Shown: in pieces, positions 1-6,365 of the stretch
How positions within the stretch are numbered: the first letter of the stretch is position 1
How the letters are laid out: each line of letters begins with the position of its first letter
IMG/VR virus record: IMGVR_UViG_3300030450_001276
Coordinates: 17,740 to 40,486 of that record
Length of the DNA stretch: 22,747 bases
Strand: one strand, 5' to 3'
From: a virus
Translations under genes and position numbers: made by a program
Notes under the pieces: model-generated
Database searches by the model: none
What the model was told of the DNA's origin: nothing
Seen by the model: the letters and a program-made list of their open reading frames with translations, nothing else

Positions 1-92
1 AAAAAGGGTATAGTATATTTTCACAAGTCTACCACAGTAGGCGAGTAGCTATATAACCTTAACAACAATAACAAAAAAGAGGATAATATATT
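1..92 (+). other. Window-edge leader before the first complete gene
   Basis: Frame 1 is open from the window edge to a TAG at 46-48, so this could be the last 15 codons of an upstream gene; nothing in it is recognisable. A short inverted repeat (CTAC, 4-nt loop, GTAG) sits around 29-40. A GAGG ribosome-binding motif near 79-82 serves the gene at 93. No consensus promoter is visible. Confidence 0.3.
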
Positions 93-353
93 ATGATTAC
101 TAAAACTGAAATAATTGAAGATTTAAACATACCAAAAGATAGACCAACAATGGAGAGGTATACTTTTAAGAAAGTAAAAATTACACCTAATGAACTAGCA
201 AAAGAAATTGTTTGGAGTGTGTTAGATAGTGCAGGCTATTGGGAAGAAAATGGTACTTGGAATCATGAAGATATGACTGAAAGAGAAAGACAACAAGTAC
301 GAGATATGGTACAGAAACAAGTAGAAAGAGTAAGTAAATTTTTATTAAAATAA
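93..353 (+). CDS. Small phage protein of unknown function (86 aa)
   Basis: I do not recognise this gene. The protein is soluble and charged. It has a C-terminal stretch rich in Glu, Arg, Gln and Lys that looks helical (about residues 60-83), a Trp-rich middle (WSVLD, YWEENGTWN) and no membrane segment. The start follows GAGG with a spacing of about 10 nt. It heads the run of small plus-strand genes and ends 17 nt before the next small reading frame. The opposite-strand reading frame over its end is a shadow. Its position upstream of the replication genes suggests an early function, possibly host takeover, but that rests on location alone. Confidence 0.7.
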   Translation: MITKTEIIEDLNIPKDRPTMERYTFKKVKITPNELAKEIVWSVLDSAGYWEENGTWNHEDMTERERQQVRDMVQKQVERVSKFLLK

Positions 354-370
354 AACGAAAGGGCAACAAA

Positions 371-445
371 ATGGACACAAGTATAGAGAATATAATAGGT
401 TTAATATTTTTCTTAATACATATTTTTGAAGGAGTACCTATATGA
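371..445 (+). CDS. 24-aa hydrophobic micropeptide
   Basis: The frame is ATG at 371 to TGA at 443-445. It has a purine-rich AAAGGGC ribosome-binding stretch 8-10 nt upstream. The product begins with about seven polar residues and then has a strongly hydrophobic core (IIGLIFFLIHIF), enough for one short membrane segment. Its stop overlaps the start of the next membrane gene in an ATGA arrangement, which implies translational coupling. It may act as a small membrane peptide or simply as a leader that loads ribosomes for the next gene. No family can be assigned to so short a sequence. Confidence 0.45.
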   Translation: MDTSIENIIGLIFFLIHIFEGVPI

Positions 446-651
446 ATAGATGGCTAATAATTTATTTCTTTATTGGAATGATATGGGCATGGGGATTAAC
501 TGCAATATTTGTAGTTGTCATGGATTTTAATTCAGAAGTAAAAAGAGAATTTACTGTTGAACAATTCAATAGTGGAATACCTAATGCAATAAACACAGTA
601 CAAACAATACCAGTTGAGGTATATAAATTAGAAAGAGAGGAAACAAAATGA
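442..651 (+). CDS. Small single-pass membrane protein (69 aa)
   Basis: Residues 4-27 form one clear hydrophobic helix (IIYFFIGMIWAWGLTAIFVVVM) after a short MNRW start, followed by a polar tail of about 40 residues. It is probably an inner-membrane protein; the single Arg before the helix and the acidic and Lys residues after it leave the orientation open. Starts and stops overlap by 4 nt (ATGA) with both neighbours, and GGAG lies just upstream at 431-434. Small membrane proteins in phage early regions often act on the host envelope or in superinfection exclusion; nothing in the sequence proves that here. Confidence 0.65.
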   Translation: MNRWLIIYFFIGMIWAWGLTAIFVVVMDFNSEVKREFTVEQFNSGIPNAINTVQTIPVEVYKLEREETK

Positions 652-815
652 GTGGTGTAAAAAATTGGTTAATGGAAATGCAAGAGTACGCAGAATATCT
701 ATTAGATGATGAGACAGATTTAGATAGAGCAAGGTTTAGATTTGTTGAGAAGTATGGAGAGAATCAATTAGATATATTTGATAATGCGTATCATTATCAA
801 GAGGAGTATGTCTAA
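648..815 (+). CDS. Acidic small protein of unknown function (55 aa)
   Basis: The frame runs from ATG at 648, overlapping the previous stop as ATGA, to TAA at 813-815, which overlaps the next ATG by one base (TAATG). A GAGAGAGGA ribosome-binding stretch precedes it. The product is acidic and predicted helical, with aromatic residues spread through it (NWLMEMQEYAEYL, RFRFVEKYG). It has no membrane segment and no motif that I recognise. The two tight overlaps are the best evidence that it is translated. Confidence 0.6.
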   Translation: MSGVKNWLMEMQEYAEYLLDDETDLDRARFRFVEKYGENQLDIFDNAYHYQEEYV

Positions 816-1015
816 TGATGACAATAGTACAAGACTTAAAGTTTGTATATGATAGTACTCAAGATTATATATGGAACTTTGACAAGTGGTTGCGTTGGAC
901 TAATAGAGAACATAGAATATATAAAGAGAAAGAATATACTAGAGAAGAGGGTTTAGTTATATTCAATGAACTATATATGAACTTAGATGTTAATAATAAA
1001 AGAGAGGTAAAGTAA
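815..1015 (+). CDS. Small protein of unknown function (66 aa)
   Basis: I do not recognise it. Two adjacent ATGs (815 and 818) could start it; the first overlaps the previous stop by one base, the arrangement used throughout this operon. The product is rich in aromatic and charged residues (YIWNFDKWLRWTNREHR in the middle) and has no membrane segment. It ends in TAATG, shared with the next gene. It is likely soluble. Confidence 0.65.
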   Translation: MMTIVQDLKFVYDSTQDYIWNFDKWLRWTNREHRIYKEKEYTREEGLVIFNELYMNLDVNNKREVK

Positions 1016-1290
1016 TGAGCATGATAGAACATGATGAGTATCTTGAAAATAAATTTGAACAGTACCAAGAAGAGATAGGTGTTGAGTATGAAAAACATTT
1101 TTCAGATAATGAAATATATATCATCAAGCAAATTAGATTGGGTCAACTTGCTATGGATATTATGCGAGAGCAACTAATAGATTTCTTTAATGAGAATCCA
1201 CTACCAGATGATAAGATACATGAGTATACTATATGTAGTGATGAAGAGATACTTGATAGACTAGATATAGATTTAGGAGGAGTAATATAA
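1015..1290 (+). CDS. Acidic small protein of unknown function (91 aa)
   Basis: The start at 1015 overlaps the previous stop by one base, with AGAGAGG just upstream. The protein is strongly acidic, especially the last 30 residues (DDKIHEY, SDEEILDRLDIDLGG), and is predicted mostly helical. Small acidic early phage proteins are often DNA mimics or bind host enzymes, but no specific family is recognisable, so that is only a possibility. It ends in TAATG, shared with the 51-aa gene that follows. Confidence 0.65.
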   Translation: MSMIEHDEYLENKFEQYQEEIGVEYEKHFSDNEIYIIKQIRLGQLAMDIMREQLIDFFNENPLPDDKIHEYTICSDEEILDRLDIDLGGVI

Positions 1291-1445
1291 TGGGTGAGTT
1301 AGAAGTAATAAAAAGATTAAGAGCTATCCTTGAGGAGTATAAAAGTGATAAAACAATTCCTCATTCTAGGATAGAACAAGTAATAAAAGATTATGATAGG
1401 TCAATGGACGAGTACCTAGATAATCTTTATAAAAATATGACTTGA
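1290..1445 (+). CDS. Small helical protein (51 aa)
   Basis: The frame starts at the ATG overlapping the preceding stop (TAATG), with a strong GGAGG six to ten bases upstream, and ends at TGA 1443-1445. The product is a charged, probably all-helical peptide (LEVIKRLRAILEEYK near the start). Its stop codon lies inside the -35 box of the next promoter, so the end of this small-gene operon and the beginning of the next transcription unit are packed together. Function unknown. Confidence 0.6.
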   Translation: MGELEVIKRLRAILEEYKSDKTIPHSRIEQVIKDYDRSMDEYLDNLYKNMT

Positions 1446-1470
1446 CTTTTATAACTGTAAATGTTATAAT
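1442..1470 (+). promoter_or_regulatory. Sigma70 promoter P1
   Basis: TTGACT at 1442-1447 and TATAAT at 1465-1470 are separated by exactly 17 bases. The expected transcript start (about 1476-1478) coincides with the first base of the leader stem. A perfect dyad TTATAAC/GTTATAA (1449-1455 and 1463-1469) overlaps the -10 box and could be an operator, although such dyads arise easily in AT-rich DNA. Confidence 0.8.
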
Positions 1471-1474
1471 ATAT

Positions 1475-1573
1475 TGAGAATGACAGTTTAAGCCTTCGTT
1501 GACCTTATCAATAGGTACATCAATGGTAAGACATTGTAGTTTTAAATTGAGTGTGGCTACTCAATCATTCTCA
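1475..1573 (+). ncRNA. Folded leader RNA of the PD-(D/E)XK nuclease transcript
   Basis: The ends of this segment pair: TGAGAATGA (1475-1483) with TCATTCTCA (1565-1573), nine base pairs. Inside are hairpins TTGAGT/ACTCAA (1547-1552 and 1559-1564, 6-nt loop), CAATG/CATTG (1521-1525 and 1532-1536, 6-nt loop) and ACCT/AGGT (1502-1505 and 1513-1516). A weak stem TTTAA/TTAAA (1487-1491 and 1542-1546) may join them. AGCC at 1491-1494 can pair with GGCT in the loop at 1555-1558, a possible pseudoknot. The RNA would start at the predicted start site of P1, and the GGAG of the next gene lies 11 nt after the closing stem. It is not a tRNA, and I cannot match it to a known riboswitch class. It could be a stability element, a regulatory leader or a separate small RNA. 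Confidence 0.5.
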
Positions 1574-1595
1574 CAACTACTAATGGAGATTAATT

Positions 1596-1979
1596 ATGCC
1601 TGCAAAAGGATTTAGTAAGTTTGACATTGACTTGAAGTATGGACAGATACGAGAAGACAAAGTCAAAGAAATGTTTGGTGATAAAACTATCGAGGTAAAG
1701 ACAGAAAGAAACTGGTGGAAAAAAACTGGTAACATTGCTATTGAGTATGAGTCAAGAGGAAAGCCTAGTGGTATAGATAAAACTGAGGCTGACTATTGGT
1801 TTCAAAGATTAGAACTTGATGAGTCTGGAGAATTTTGTACATTAGTTTTTCCTACCCCTATCTTAAAAAAGATTGTGGATAAGTACAAAGACAAGCTCAC
1901 TAAAAATGTAGGTGATAACAATACTTCTAAGTGTGTTATGTTGCCGATTAAAAAAATATTTGATAAAGAATTTTATTAA
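1596..1979 (+). CDS. Probable PD-(D/E)XK-fold nuclease (127 aa)
   Basis: The arrangement of acidic residues fits a small restriction-endonuclease-like fold: Glu20 in the first helix (REDKVKEMFG), Asp29, then the E-x-K pair at Glu33/Lys35 in the strand TIEVKTE, and a later Glu50 in NIAIEYESRGKPSGI. The stretch TGNIAIEYESRGKPSGI is typical of small phage and plasmid resolvase-like or endonuclease-like proteins of this superfamily. It probably cuts or resolves DNA during replication or host-DNA breakdown; the exact substrate cannot be read from the sequence. It is the first gene after the folded leader and promoter P1, with GGAG at 1585-1588. A second, clearer resolvase (endonuclease I) lies at 7743, so the two probably have different jobs. 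Confidence 0.65.
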   Translation: MPAKGFSKFDIDLKYGQIREDKVKEMFGDKTIEVKTERNWWKKTGNIAIEYESRGKPSGIDKTEADYWFQRLELDESGEFCTLVFPTPILKKIVDKYKDKLTKNVGDNNTSKCVMLPIKKIFDKEFY

Positions 1980-1981
1980 CA

Positions 1982-2179
1982 ATGGAAATTAAAAAATTAT
2001 TTAATAAAGATTTTCAAGAGTTTATGAGTGAATATATATCTTCTTCTTTAAAAGAAAAAGGTATCATGGTACAACGAAGAACACTTAATAAACTATTCAA
2101 TGAGGTACAAACTTATTGGGTCATGATAAAGAGGGGCGAAAGATTACAAAATTATGGCGACGATAAAAAAAAGACTTGA
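1982..2179 (+). CDS. Small basic protein of unknown function (65 aa)
   Basis: It starts two bases after the nuclease stop and has no clear ribosome-binding site, so it is probably translated by coupling. The product is Lys/Arg-rich and predicted helical (FMSEYISSSLKEKGIMVQRRTLNKLFNEVQTYW), with no membrane segment. Its co-transcription with the nuclease and its basic character would suit a nucleic-acid partner, but this is inference. Its TGA stop (2177-2179) lies within the -35 box of the next promoter, the same arrangement as at 1443. Confidence 0.55.
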   Translation: MEIKKLFNKDFQEFMSEYISSSLKEKGIMVQRRTLNKLFNEVQTYWVMIKRGERLQNYGDDKKKT

Positions 2180-2204
2180 CAAAAAAAATTTATCGTGGTA
2201 TAAT
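2176..2204 (+). promoter_or_regulatory. Sigma70 promoter P2, full consensus with extended -10
   Basis: TTGACA at 2176-2181 and TATAAT at 2199-2204 have a 17-base spacer and a TGG immediately before the -10 (2196-2198). All twelve hexamer positions match consensus. The start should fall near 2211, giving a transcript that enters the AT-rich tract and the 34-aa membrane peptide. Confidence 0.88.
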
Positions 2205-2288
2205 ATCTATATAGATTACATAGAGTATTAAAGATATTTAATTGTTATTATAATAATTATAATAATAATATTTAAAATAGAATTTTGT
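2205..2288 (+). other. AT-rich tract between tandem promoters
   Basis: This stretch is roughly 90% A+T, with a run of TAATAATTA-type repeats around 2244-2276. It lies directly downstream of promoter P2 and upstream of promoter P3 and the ssDNA-binding, primase-helicase and polymerase genes. In T7 the primary replication origin is an AT-rich segment next to tandem promoters ahead of the primase-helicase gene, so an origin role is plausible here. It may equally be plain untranslated leader. Confidence 0.3.
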
Positions 2289-2393
2289 ATGAGTAGAAAA
2301 GAGTGGTTTAAATTTGTAGAAAAATATAAGATAGACACATGGGTGTTTGTTGTTTTTCTACTTGCGGTATTTGTAATTGGATATTTTTTTTGA
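2289..2393 (+). CDS. 34-aa single-pass membrane peptide
   Basis: The frame runs from ATG at 2289 to TGA at 2391-2393. The first 17 residues are charged (MSRKEWFKFVEKYKID) and the last 17 form a hydrophobic helix (WVFVVFLLAVFVIGYFF), so the product would be anchored with its basic N-terminus in the cytoplasm. No good ribosome-binding site is visible; the preceding bases are AT-rich. It is the only reading frame between promoters P2 and P3. It could be a small membrane effector; no family is recognised. Confidence 0.45.
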   Translation: MSRKEWFKFVEKYKIDTWVFVVFLLAVFVIGYFF

Positions 2394-2411
2394 TTACAGA
2401 TAATTATATTG

Positions 2412-2440
2412 TTGACAAATAATTTGTTGTATGGTATAAT
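2412..2440 (+). promoter_or_regulatory. Sigma70 promoter P3 of the replication operon
   Basis: TTGACA at 2412-2417 and TATAAT at 2435-2440 are 17 bases apart with TGG before the -10, again full consensus with an extended -10. A perfect 13-bp dyad ACAAAT-A-ATTTGT (2415-2427) covers part of the -35 and the spacer and might bind a regulator. The leader to the ATG at 2488 would be about 40 nt and contains a strong AGAAGGAG. Confidence 0.88.
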
Positions 2441-2487
2441 TCAATTATAATAACATTAATAAATAACATTAGAAGGAGAATAAAACT

Positions 2488-2916
2488 ATGGCTACAATAC
2501 AAGGCAAGGCTTATTGGGCATCTATTACTAGACCCAATACAACTTTTGACCCCGTTTACCAAATCGATTTAGCGATTGATGACGAGACTGCTGAACAATT
2601 TTCAGCAAAGGGTATCACTGTTAAGGAAGATGAACGAGGCAAGGTAGTTAAGTTCAAACGAAGAGTTAATCGTGCTGATGGTACAGATAATCCTGCACCT
2701 AAGTTAGTTGACTCAGCTAAAAATCCTATTGATGTATTGGTAGGTAATGGTTCAGATGTAAAGGTTATGTACAAAGAGTACGACTGGAACTACGCTGGTA
2801 AATCTGGCGTTGGACTTGACCTACAAGCAGTACAAGTTATCAGCTTGATTCCTTATGGAGAAGAGTTTGATAAGGTTGATGGGTTTGTTGCAACCGATAG
2901 TGTAGATGAATTCTAG
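2488..2916 (+). CDS. Single-stranded DNA-binding protein (T7 gp2.5-like role)
   Basis: The 142-aa product has the size, position and tail of a phage ssDNA-binding protein. The body is strand-rich and would suit an OB fold: it opens with GKAYWASITRPNTTF, contains several Lys/Arg-rich strands (RGKVVKFKRRVNRADG) and has aromatic residues that could stack on bases (YKEYDWNY). It ends in an acidic tail closing with a terminal Phe (DSVDEF), as in T7 gp2.5, where the C-terminus contacts the polymerase and helicase. It is first in the replication operon under promoter P3 and sits immediately before the primase-helicase. Sequence similarity to gp2.5 is not obvious by eye, so the call rests on architecture and context. 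Confidence 0.75.
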   Translation: MATIQGKAYWASITRPNTTFDPVYQIDLAIDDETAEQFSAKGITVKEDERGKVVKFKRRVNRADGTDNPAPKLVDSAKNPIDVLVGNGSDVKVMYKEYDWNYAGKSGVGLDLQAVQVISLIPYGEEFDKVDGFVATDSVDEF

Positions 2917-2937
2917 ACTAGATAGGGGGCGACAACA

Positions 2938-4605
2938 ATGGACACTACAAATAATTTTGTAAAGTTCCACGTTTCATGTGGTGCTTGTGGAAGTAGTGAT
3001 GCAAGATGTATTAATAGAGACGGTAGCTCTTATTGTTTTTCTTGCAAGACTTACTTTAAAGCACCATCTGATTTTGACTTGGACGATTTAGATAATATAG
3101 AGGGCGACACAATGACAATACAATCAGTACAACGACAACCAACAGTCATAGAAAATGTTGGAACATTTGGTGCTATCAAAGACCGAGCAATAGCAGAAGA
3201 TACTGCTAAGAAATATGGTGTTAAGATAGTCAGTAATGGAATGGGACAGATAGATAAACATATCTACCCTTACTATGATACAAAAGGTTCTTTGATTGCT
3301 ACTAAGACTAGGTATGTAAAGAACAAACAATTTTCAATAACAGGTTCGACTTCGGAGTCTGGATTATTCGGACAACAACTCTTTAGTGGTGGTAAATATG
3401 TAACCATAACTGAGGGTGAGGTTGATGCTATGTCTGTATATCAATTACTTGGTAGTAAATATGCAGTAGTTAGTATTAAGAATGGTGTAGCTTCGGCAGT
3501 AAAAGATATCAAGAAGAGTTATGATTGGCTTGATAGCTTTGATAATATTGTTATCAACTTTGACAATGATGATGTGGGTAGAGAGGCTAGTGTAAAGGTA
3601 GCCGAGTTATTTGCACCATCAAAAGCTAAGATACTAAAACTGCCTGAGGGCTACAAAGATGCGAATGATTTACTAAAGGATAATAAGTATCAAGAGTACA
3701 TCAAATCGTGGTGGAATGCCCCTGTTTATGCCCCTGACGGCATCATTAAAGGTGAGTCTTTGCTTGATGATGTACTTGCTCCAGTTGTAAGGTCAACTGT
3801 TAACTATGGGTGGCAAGGTTTAGATGATATGACCTATGGTATTCGTAGTGGTGAGTTAGTTACATTTACTGCAGGGACAGGACTTGGTAAGACTGCTATC
3901 ATTAAAGAATTAGTATACAATTTATACAAGAATACAGATTCAATGATTGGTATGATTATGCTTGAGGAAAGTCCTAAGATTACTGCATTAGATATCATGA
4001 GTGTTGAAGCTAATCTTCCTTTGCGTAGACCAGACATTCACATTGGTGAAGAAGAGAAGAGAGATTACTTTGATAAGACTATTGGTTCTGGTAGATTTTA
4101 TTTCTATAAACACTTTGGTTCTAATTCAGTAGATAATATTGTATCACGAGTTAGGTATATGGCTAAGGCTTTAGACTGTAAGTATATTATACTTGACCAT
4201 GTTAGTATGATTGTATCTTCTCAAGAGTATGGTGATGAGAGAAAAGCACTTGATGAAATCATGACTAAGTTAAGAGTGTTGGTTGAAGAAACAGATATAT
4301 CTTTATTGATTGTCTCACATCTAAGGAGACCAGATGGTAAGGGACATGAAGAAGGAGCAGCGACTTCTCTATCACAACTTAGAGGTTCAGCCTCTATTGG
4401 TCAGCTATCTGATATGGTGATTGGACTTGAGAGAGACGCACAGAATGATGACTTACACATAAGGAATACAACTTGTGTGCGTGTACTTAAGAATAGATTT
4501 GTAGGTATGACTGGTCCTGCTACATACTTATATTATGATAAGGATACTGGTAGGCTTAGTGAAACAGAAAAGCCTATGGGTAAAGATGAATTAGATGAAC
4601 TATAA
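2938..4605 (+). CDS. Bifunctional DNA primase-helicase (T7 gp4-like)
   Basis: At 555 aa it is close to T7 gp4 (566 aa) and has all its parts in order. An N-terminal zinc finger has Cys14, Cys17, Cys33 and Cys36. The TOPRIM primase core has Glu159 in EGEVDA and Asp209/Asp211 in NFDNDDVG. The RecA-type hexameric helicase has Walker A AGTGLGKT (Lys318), a Walker B strand ending in ILDH, a switch strand LLIVSHLRRP and a Q/R-rich loop. The C-terminus is acidic (KDELDEL), suited to polymerase contact. It primes lagging-strand synthesis and unwinds the fork 5' to 3' using NTPs. The start at 2938 has GGGGG eight bases upstream. A second start at 3112 probably produces a shorter, zinc-finger-less form. 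Confidence 0.96.
   Translation: MDTTNNFVKFHVSCGACGSSDARCINRDGSSYCFSCKTYFKAPSDFDLDDLDNIEGDTMTIQSVQRQPTVIENVGTFGAIKDRAIAEDTAKKYGVKIVSNGMGQIDKHIYPYYDTKGSLIATKTRYVKNKQFSITGSTSESGLFGQQLFSGGKYVTITEGEVDAMSVYQLLGSKYAVVSIKNGVASAVKDIKKSYDWLDSFDNIVINFDNDDVGREASVKVAELFAPSKAKILKLPEGYKDANDLLKDNKYQEYIKSWWNAPVYAPDGIIKGESLLDDVLAPVVRSTVNYGWQGLDDMTYGIRSGELVTFTAGTGLGKTAIIKELVYNLYKNTDSMIGMIMLEESPKITALDIMSVEANLPLRRPDIHIGEEEKRDYFDKTIGSGRFYFYKHFGSNSVDNIVSRVRYMAKALDCKYIILDHVSMIVSSQEYGDERKALDEIMTKLRVLVEETDISLLIVSHLRRPDGKGHEEGAATSLSQLRGSASIGQLSDMVIGLERDAQNDDLHIRNTTCVRVLKNRFVGMTGPATYLYYDKDTGRLSETEKPMGKDELDEL
3100..3114 (+). promoter_or_regulatory. Internal ribosome-binding site and start for a short helicase form
   Basis: GAGGG at 3100-3104 is followed after seven bases by an in-frame ATG at 3112 (codon 59). 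The flanking pattern GGGCGACACAATG closely resembles the real starts of this gene (GGGCGACAACAATG) and of the polymerase (AGGCGACAATAATG). Translation from here would drop the zinc finger and leave a 497-aa protein. T7 gp4 does the same, with gp4B starting at codon 64. Confidence 0.65.
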
Positions 4606-4619
4606 ACGAGGCGACAATA

Positions 4620-6365
4620 ATGAAACGAAGATTGTTTTTAGATATAGAAACACCAATGATAACTGGAGGTACTTTACCAGATAAGATATTTCTTATCGTT
4701 TGTAAGGATACTGAGAGCAAACAGTTATTTACATTTACTGAGGATAAGTTTGATGAGTTTAAAACTTTAGTCAGTAGCTACGATGAATTCGTAGGTCATA
4801 ATATAATTGGTTTTGACGCACCAGTTATATATAAAGTGTTAGCTATTGACCTACATCAAGAGGGTAAGGTAATTGATACTTTAGTTTTGTCTCGATTATT
4901 TAATCCTGTTCGAGAGGGTGGACACTCTCTTAAATCGTGGGGAGAAACTTTAAGGTTTGACAAGTTAGACTTCAAAGATTTCTCTGCGTACTCTGATGAG
5001 ATGCTAACTTACTGTATCAGAGATGTGGAAGTTACGGAGAAAGTTCTTACTTATTTAATAAGAAGACACCCTGACTTTTCAAAAGACGCAATTAGATTAG
5101 AACATGATGTATCTAGAATAATTGCAGACCAAGAAAGAAATGGTTTTCTTTTTGATTTAGGTAATGCTCACCTATTATTGGGTCGGCTAAGAGAGAAGAT
5201 AAACGAAATAGAAATAAAAGTAAAGGAAAGATTTATACCTTTACCTACCTTTATCAGACAAGTTAAACCTCGCTATCGTAAAGATGGCACACTAAGTACG
5301 GTTGGACTGAAGAATAGTCTGGGAGAGGGGTGGGAAAAAGCTACTGGAGAATTTTCTCTTATCGAAATGAAAGAGTTTAATCTTGGTAGTCGACAACAGA
5401 TAGGTAGATATCTACAATACTTTGGGTGGAAACCTACAAAGTTTACTGACAAAGGTCATGTGATTGTAGATGAAAAAGTTCTGGAAGGGATTAAAGATAT
5501 ACCTGAAGCAGAACTTATTAAAGAGTTTCTACTACTGCAAAAACGAATTGCTCAAGTTGAATCTTGGGTAGAGGCAGTAGCAGATGACGGGAGAGTACAC
5601 GGAAGAGTGATAACCAATGGTGCTATCACTGGTAGAATGAGTCACCAGTCGCCCAACATGGCTCAAGTTCCTGCAGTGTATTCTCCCTACGGAACAGAAT
5701 GCAGAGGACTATGGGTAGTTCCTGAAGGCTACAAATTAGTGGGAGTAGATGCTTCAGGACTTGAATTAAGAATACTTTCCCACTACATGAACGATAAGGA
5801 ATATATAGATGCTATCATTAATGGAGATATACACACTACAAATCAAAATCTTGCTGGGCTTAGCACAAGAGACCAAGCAAAGACTTTCATCTATGCCTTC
5901 ATATATGGGGCAGGCGATGAAAAACTCGGAACTATCGTTGGAGGGAATAGAAATGATGGGAAAAAGATTAAAGAAAGATTTCTCAGAGGTACTCCTGCCC
6001 TTGCAAACTTTAGACAAAGAGTGGGAAAAGCTACTGGAAAAGGTTGGCTCAGAGCTATCGACGGAAGAAGACTCATCATCAGAAACAGACACTCCGCCGT
6101 CAACACCTTAATACAAGGTGGTGGTGCTATCGTAATGAAGAAAGCACTGGTCTTACTTGATGATTACATAAGACAAAATAAGATAGATGCTAGACCAGTT
6201 GCAAATGTTCACGATGAATTTCAGTATGAGGTTTACGAAGAACAAGCAGATGACTTTGGTAAACTAGCAGTCAACTCAATAGTAAATGCAGGTGTCGAAC
6301 TTGGTATTCGATGTCCTTTAAATGGAGAATATAAAAGTGGAAACAACTGGCAAGAAACACACTAA
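4620..6365 (+). CDS. Family A DNA polymerase with proofreading exonuclease
   Basis: This is a 581-aa replicative polymerase of the T7 gp5 type. The 3'-5' exonuclease has Exo I DIE (Asp8, Glu10), Exo II GHNIIGFD (Asp66) and Exo III YCIRD (Tyr131, Asp135), so proofreading should be intact. The polymerase domain has motif A DASGLELR (Asp377), motif B RDQAKTFIYAFIYG (Arg417, Lys421, Tyr425) and motif C VHDEF (His531, Asp532). Tyr425 matches T7 Tyr526 and E. coli Pol I Phe762, the residue that controls sugar discrimination. It is about 120 residues shorter than T7 gp5, as in other compact marine podophages; the thumb insert that binds thioredoxin in T7 looks reduced here. It starts after GAGG, 15 bases beyond the primase-helicase stop. 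Confidence 0.97.
   Translation: MKRRLFLDIETPMITGGTLPDKIFLIVCKDTESKQLFTFTEDKFDEFKTLVSSYDEFVGHNIIGFDAPVIYKVLAIDLHQEGKVIDTLVLSRLFNPVREGGHSLKSWGETLRFDKLDFKDFSAYSDEMLTYCIRDVEVTEKVLTYLIRRHPDFSKDAIRLEHDVSRIIADQERNGFLFDLGNAHLLLGRLREKINEIEIKVKERFIPLPTFIRQVKPRYRKDGTLSTVGLKNSLGEGWEKATGEFSLIEMKEFNLGSRQQIGRYLQYFGWKPTKFTDKGHVIVDEKVLEGIKDIPEAELIKEFLLLQKRIAQVESWVEAVADDGRVHGRVITNGAITGRMSHQSPNMAQVPAVYSPYGTECRGLWVVPEGYKLVGVDASGLELRILSHYMNDKEYIDAIINGDIHTTNQNLAGLSTRDQAKTFIYAFIYGAGDEKLGTIVGGNRNDGKKIKERFLRGTPALANFRQRVGKATGKGWLRAIDGRRLIIRNRHSAVNTLIQGGGAIVMKKALVLLDDYIRQNKIDARPVANVHDEFQYEVYEEQADDFGKLAVNSIVNAGVELGIRCPLNGEYKSGNNWQETH

Noticed and set aside
1475-1573. tRNA gene in the folded leader
   Set aside because: The closing stem looks like an acceptor stem, but no D-arm, seven-base T-loop or anticodon arm can be placed, the hairpin next to the closing stem has the wrong loop, and no CCA-like end follows.
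1475-1573. Glutamine (glnA/downstream-peptide) riboswitch known from marine phages and cyanobacteria
   Set aside because: A CGTTGACC stretch recalls part of that class, but the required conserved pairing and the later conserved purine segment are not found.
5766-6111. Overlapping reading frames of 71-108 codons inside the polymerase gene, on both strands
   Set aside because: They lie across the conserved motif B of the polymerase, lack convincing ribosome-binding sites and show Ser-rich or otherwise improbable compositions. They are shadows of a locally stop-poor stretch.
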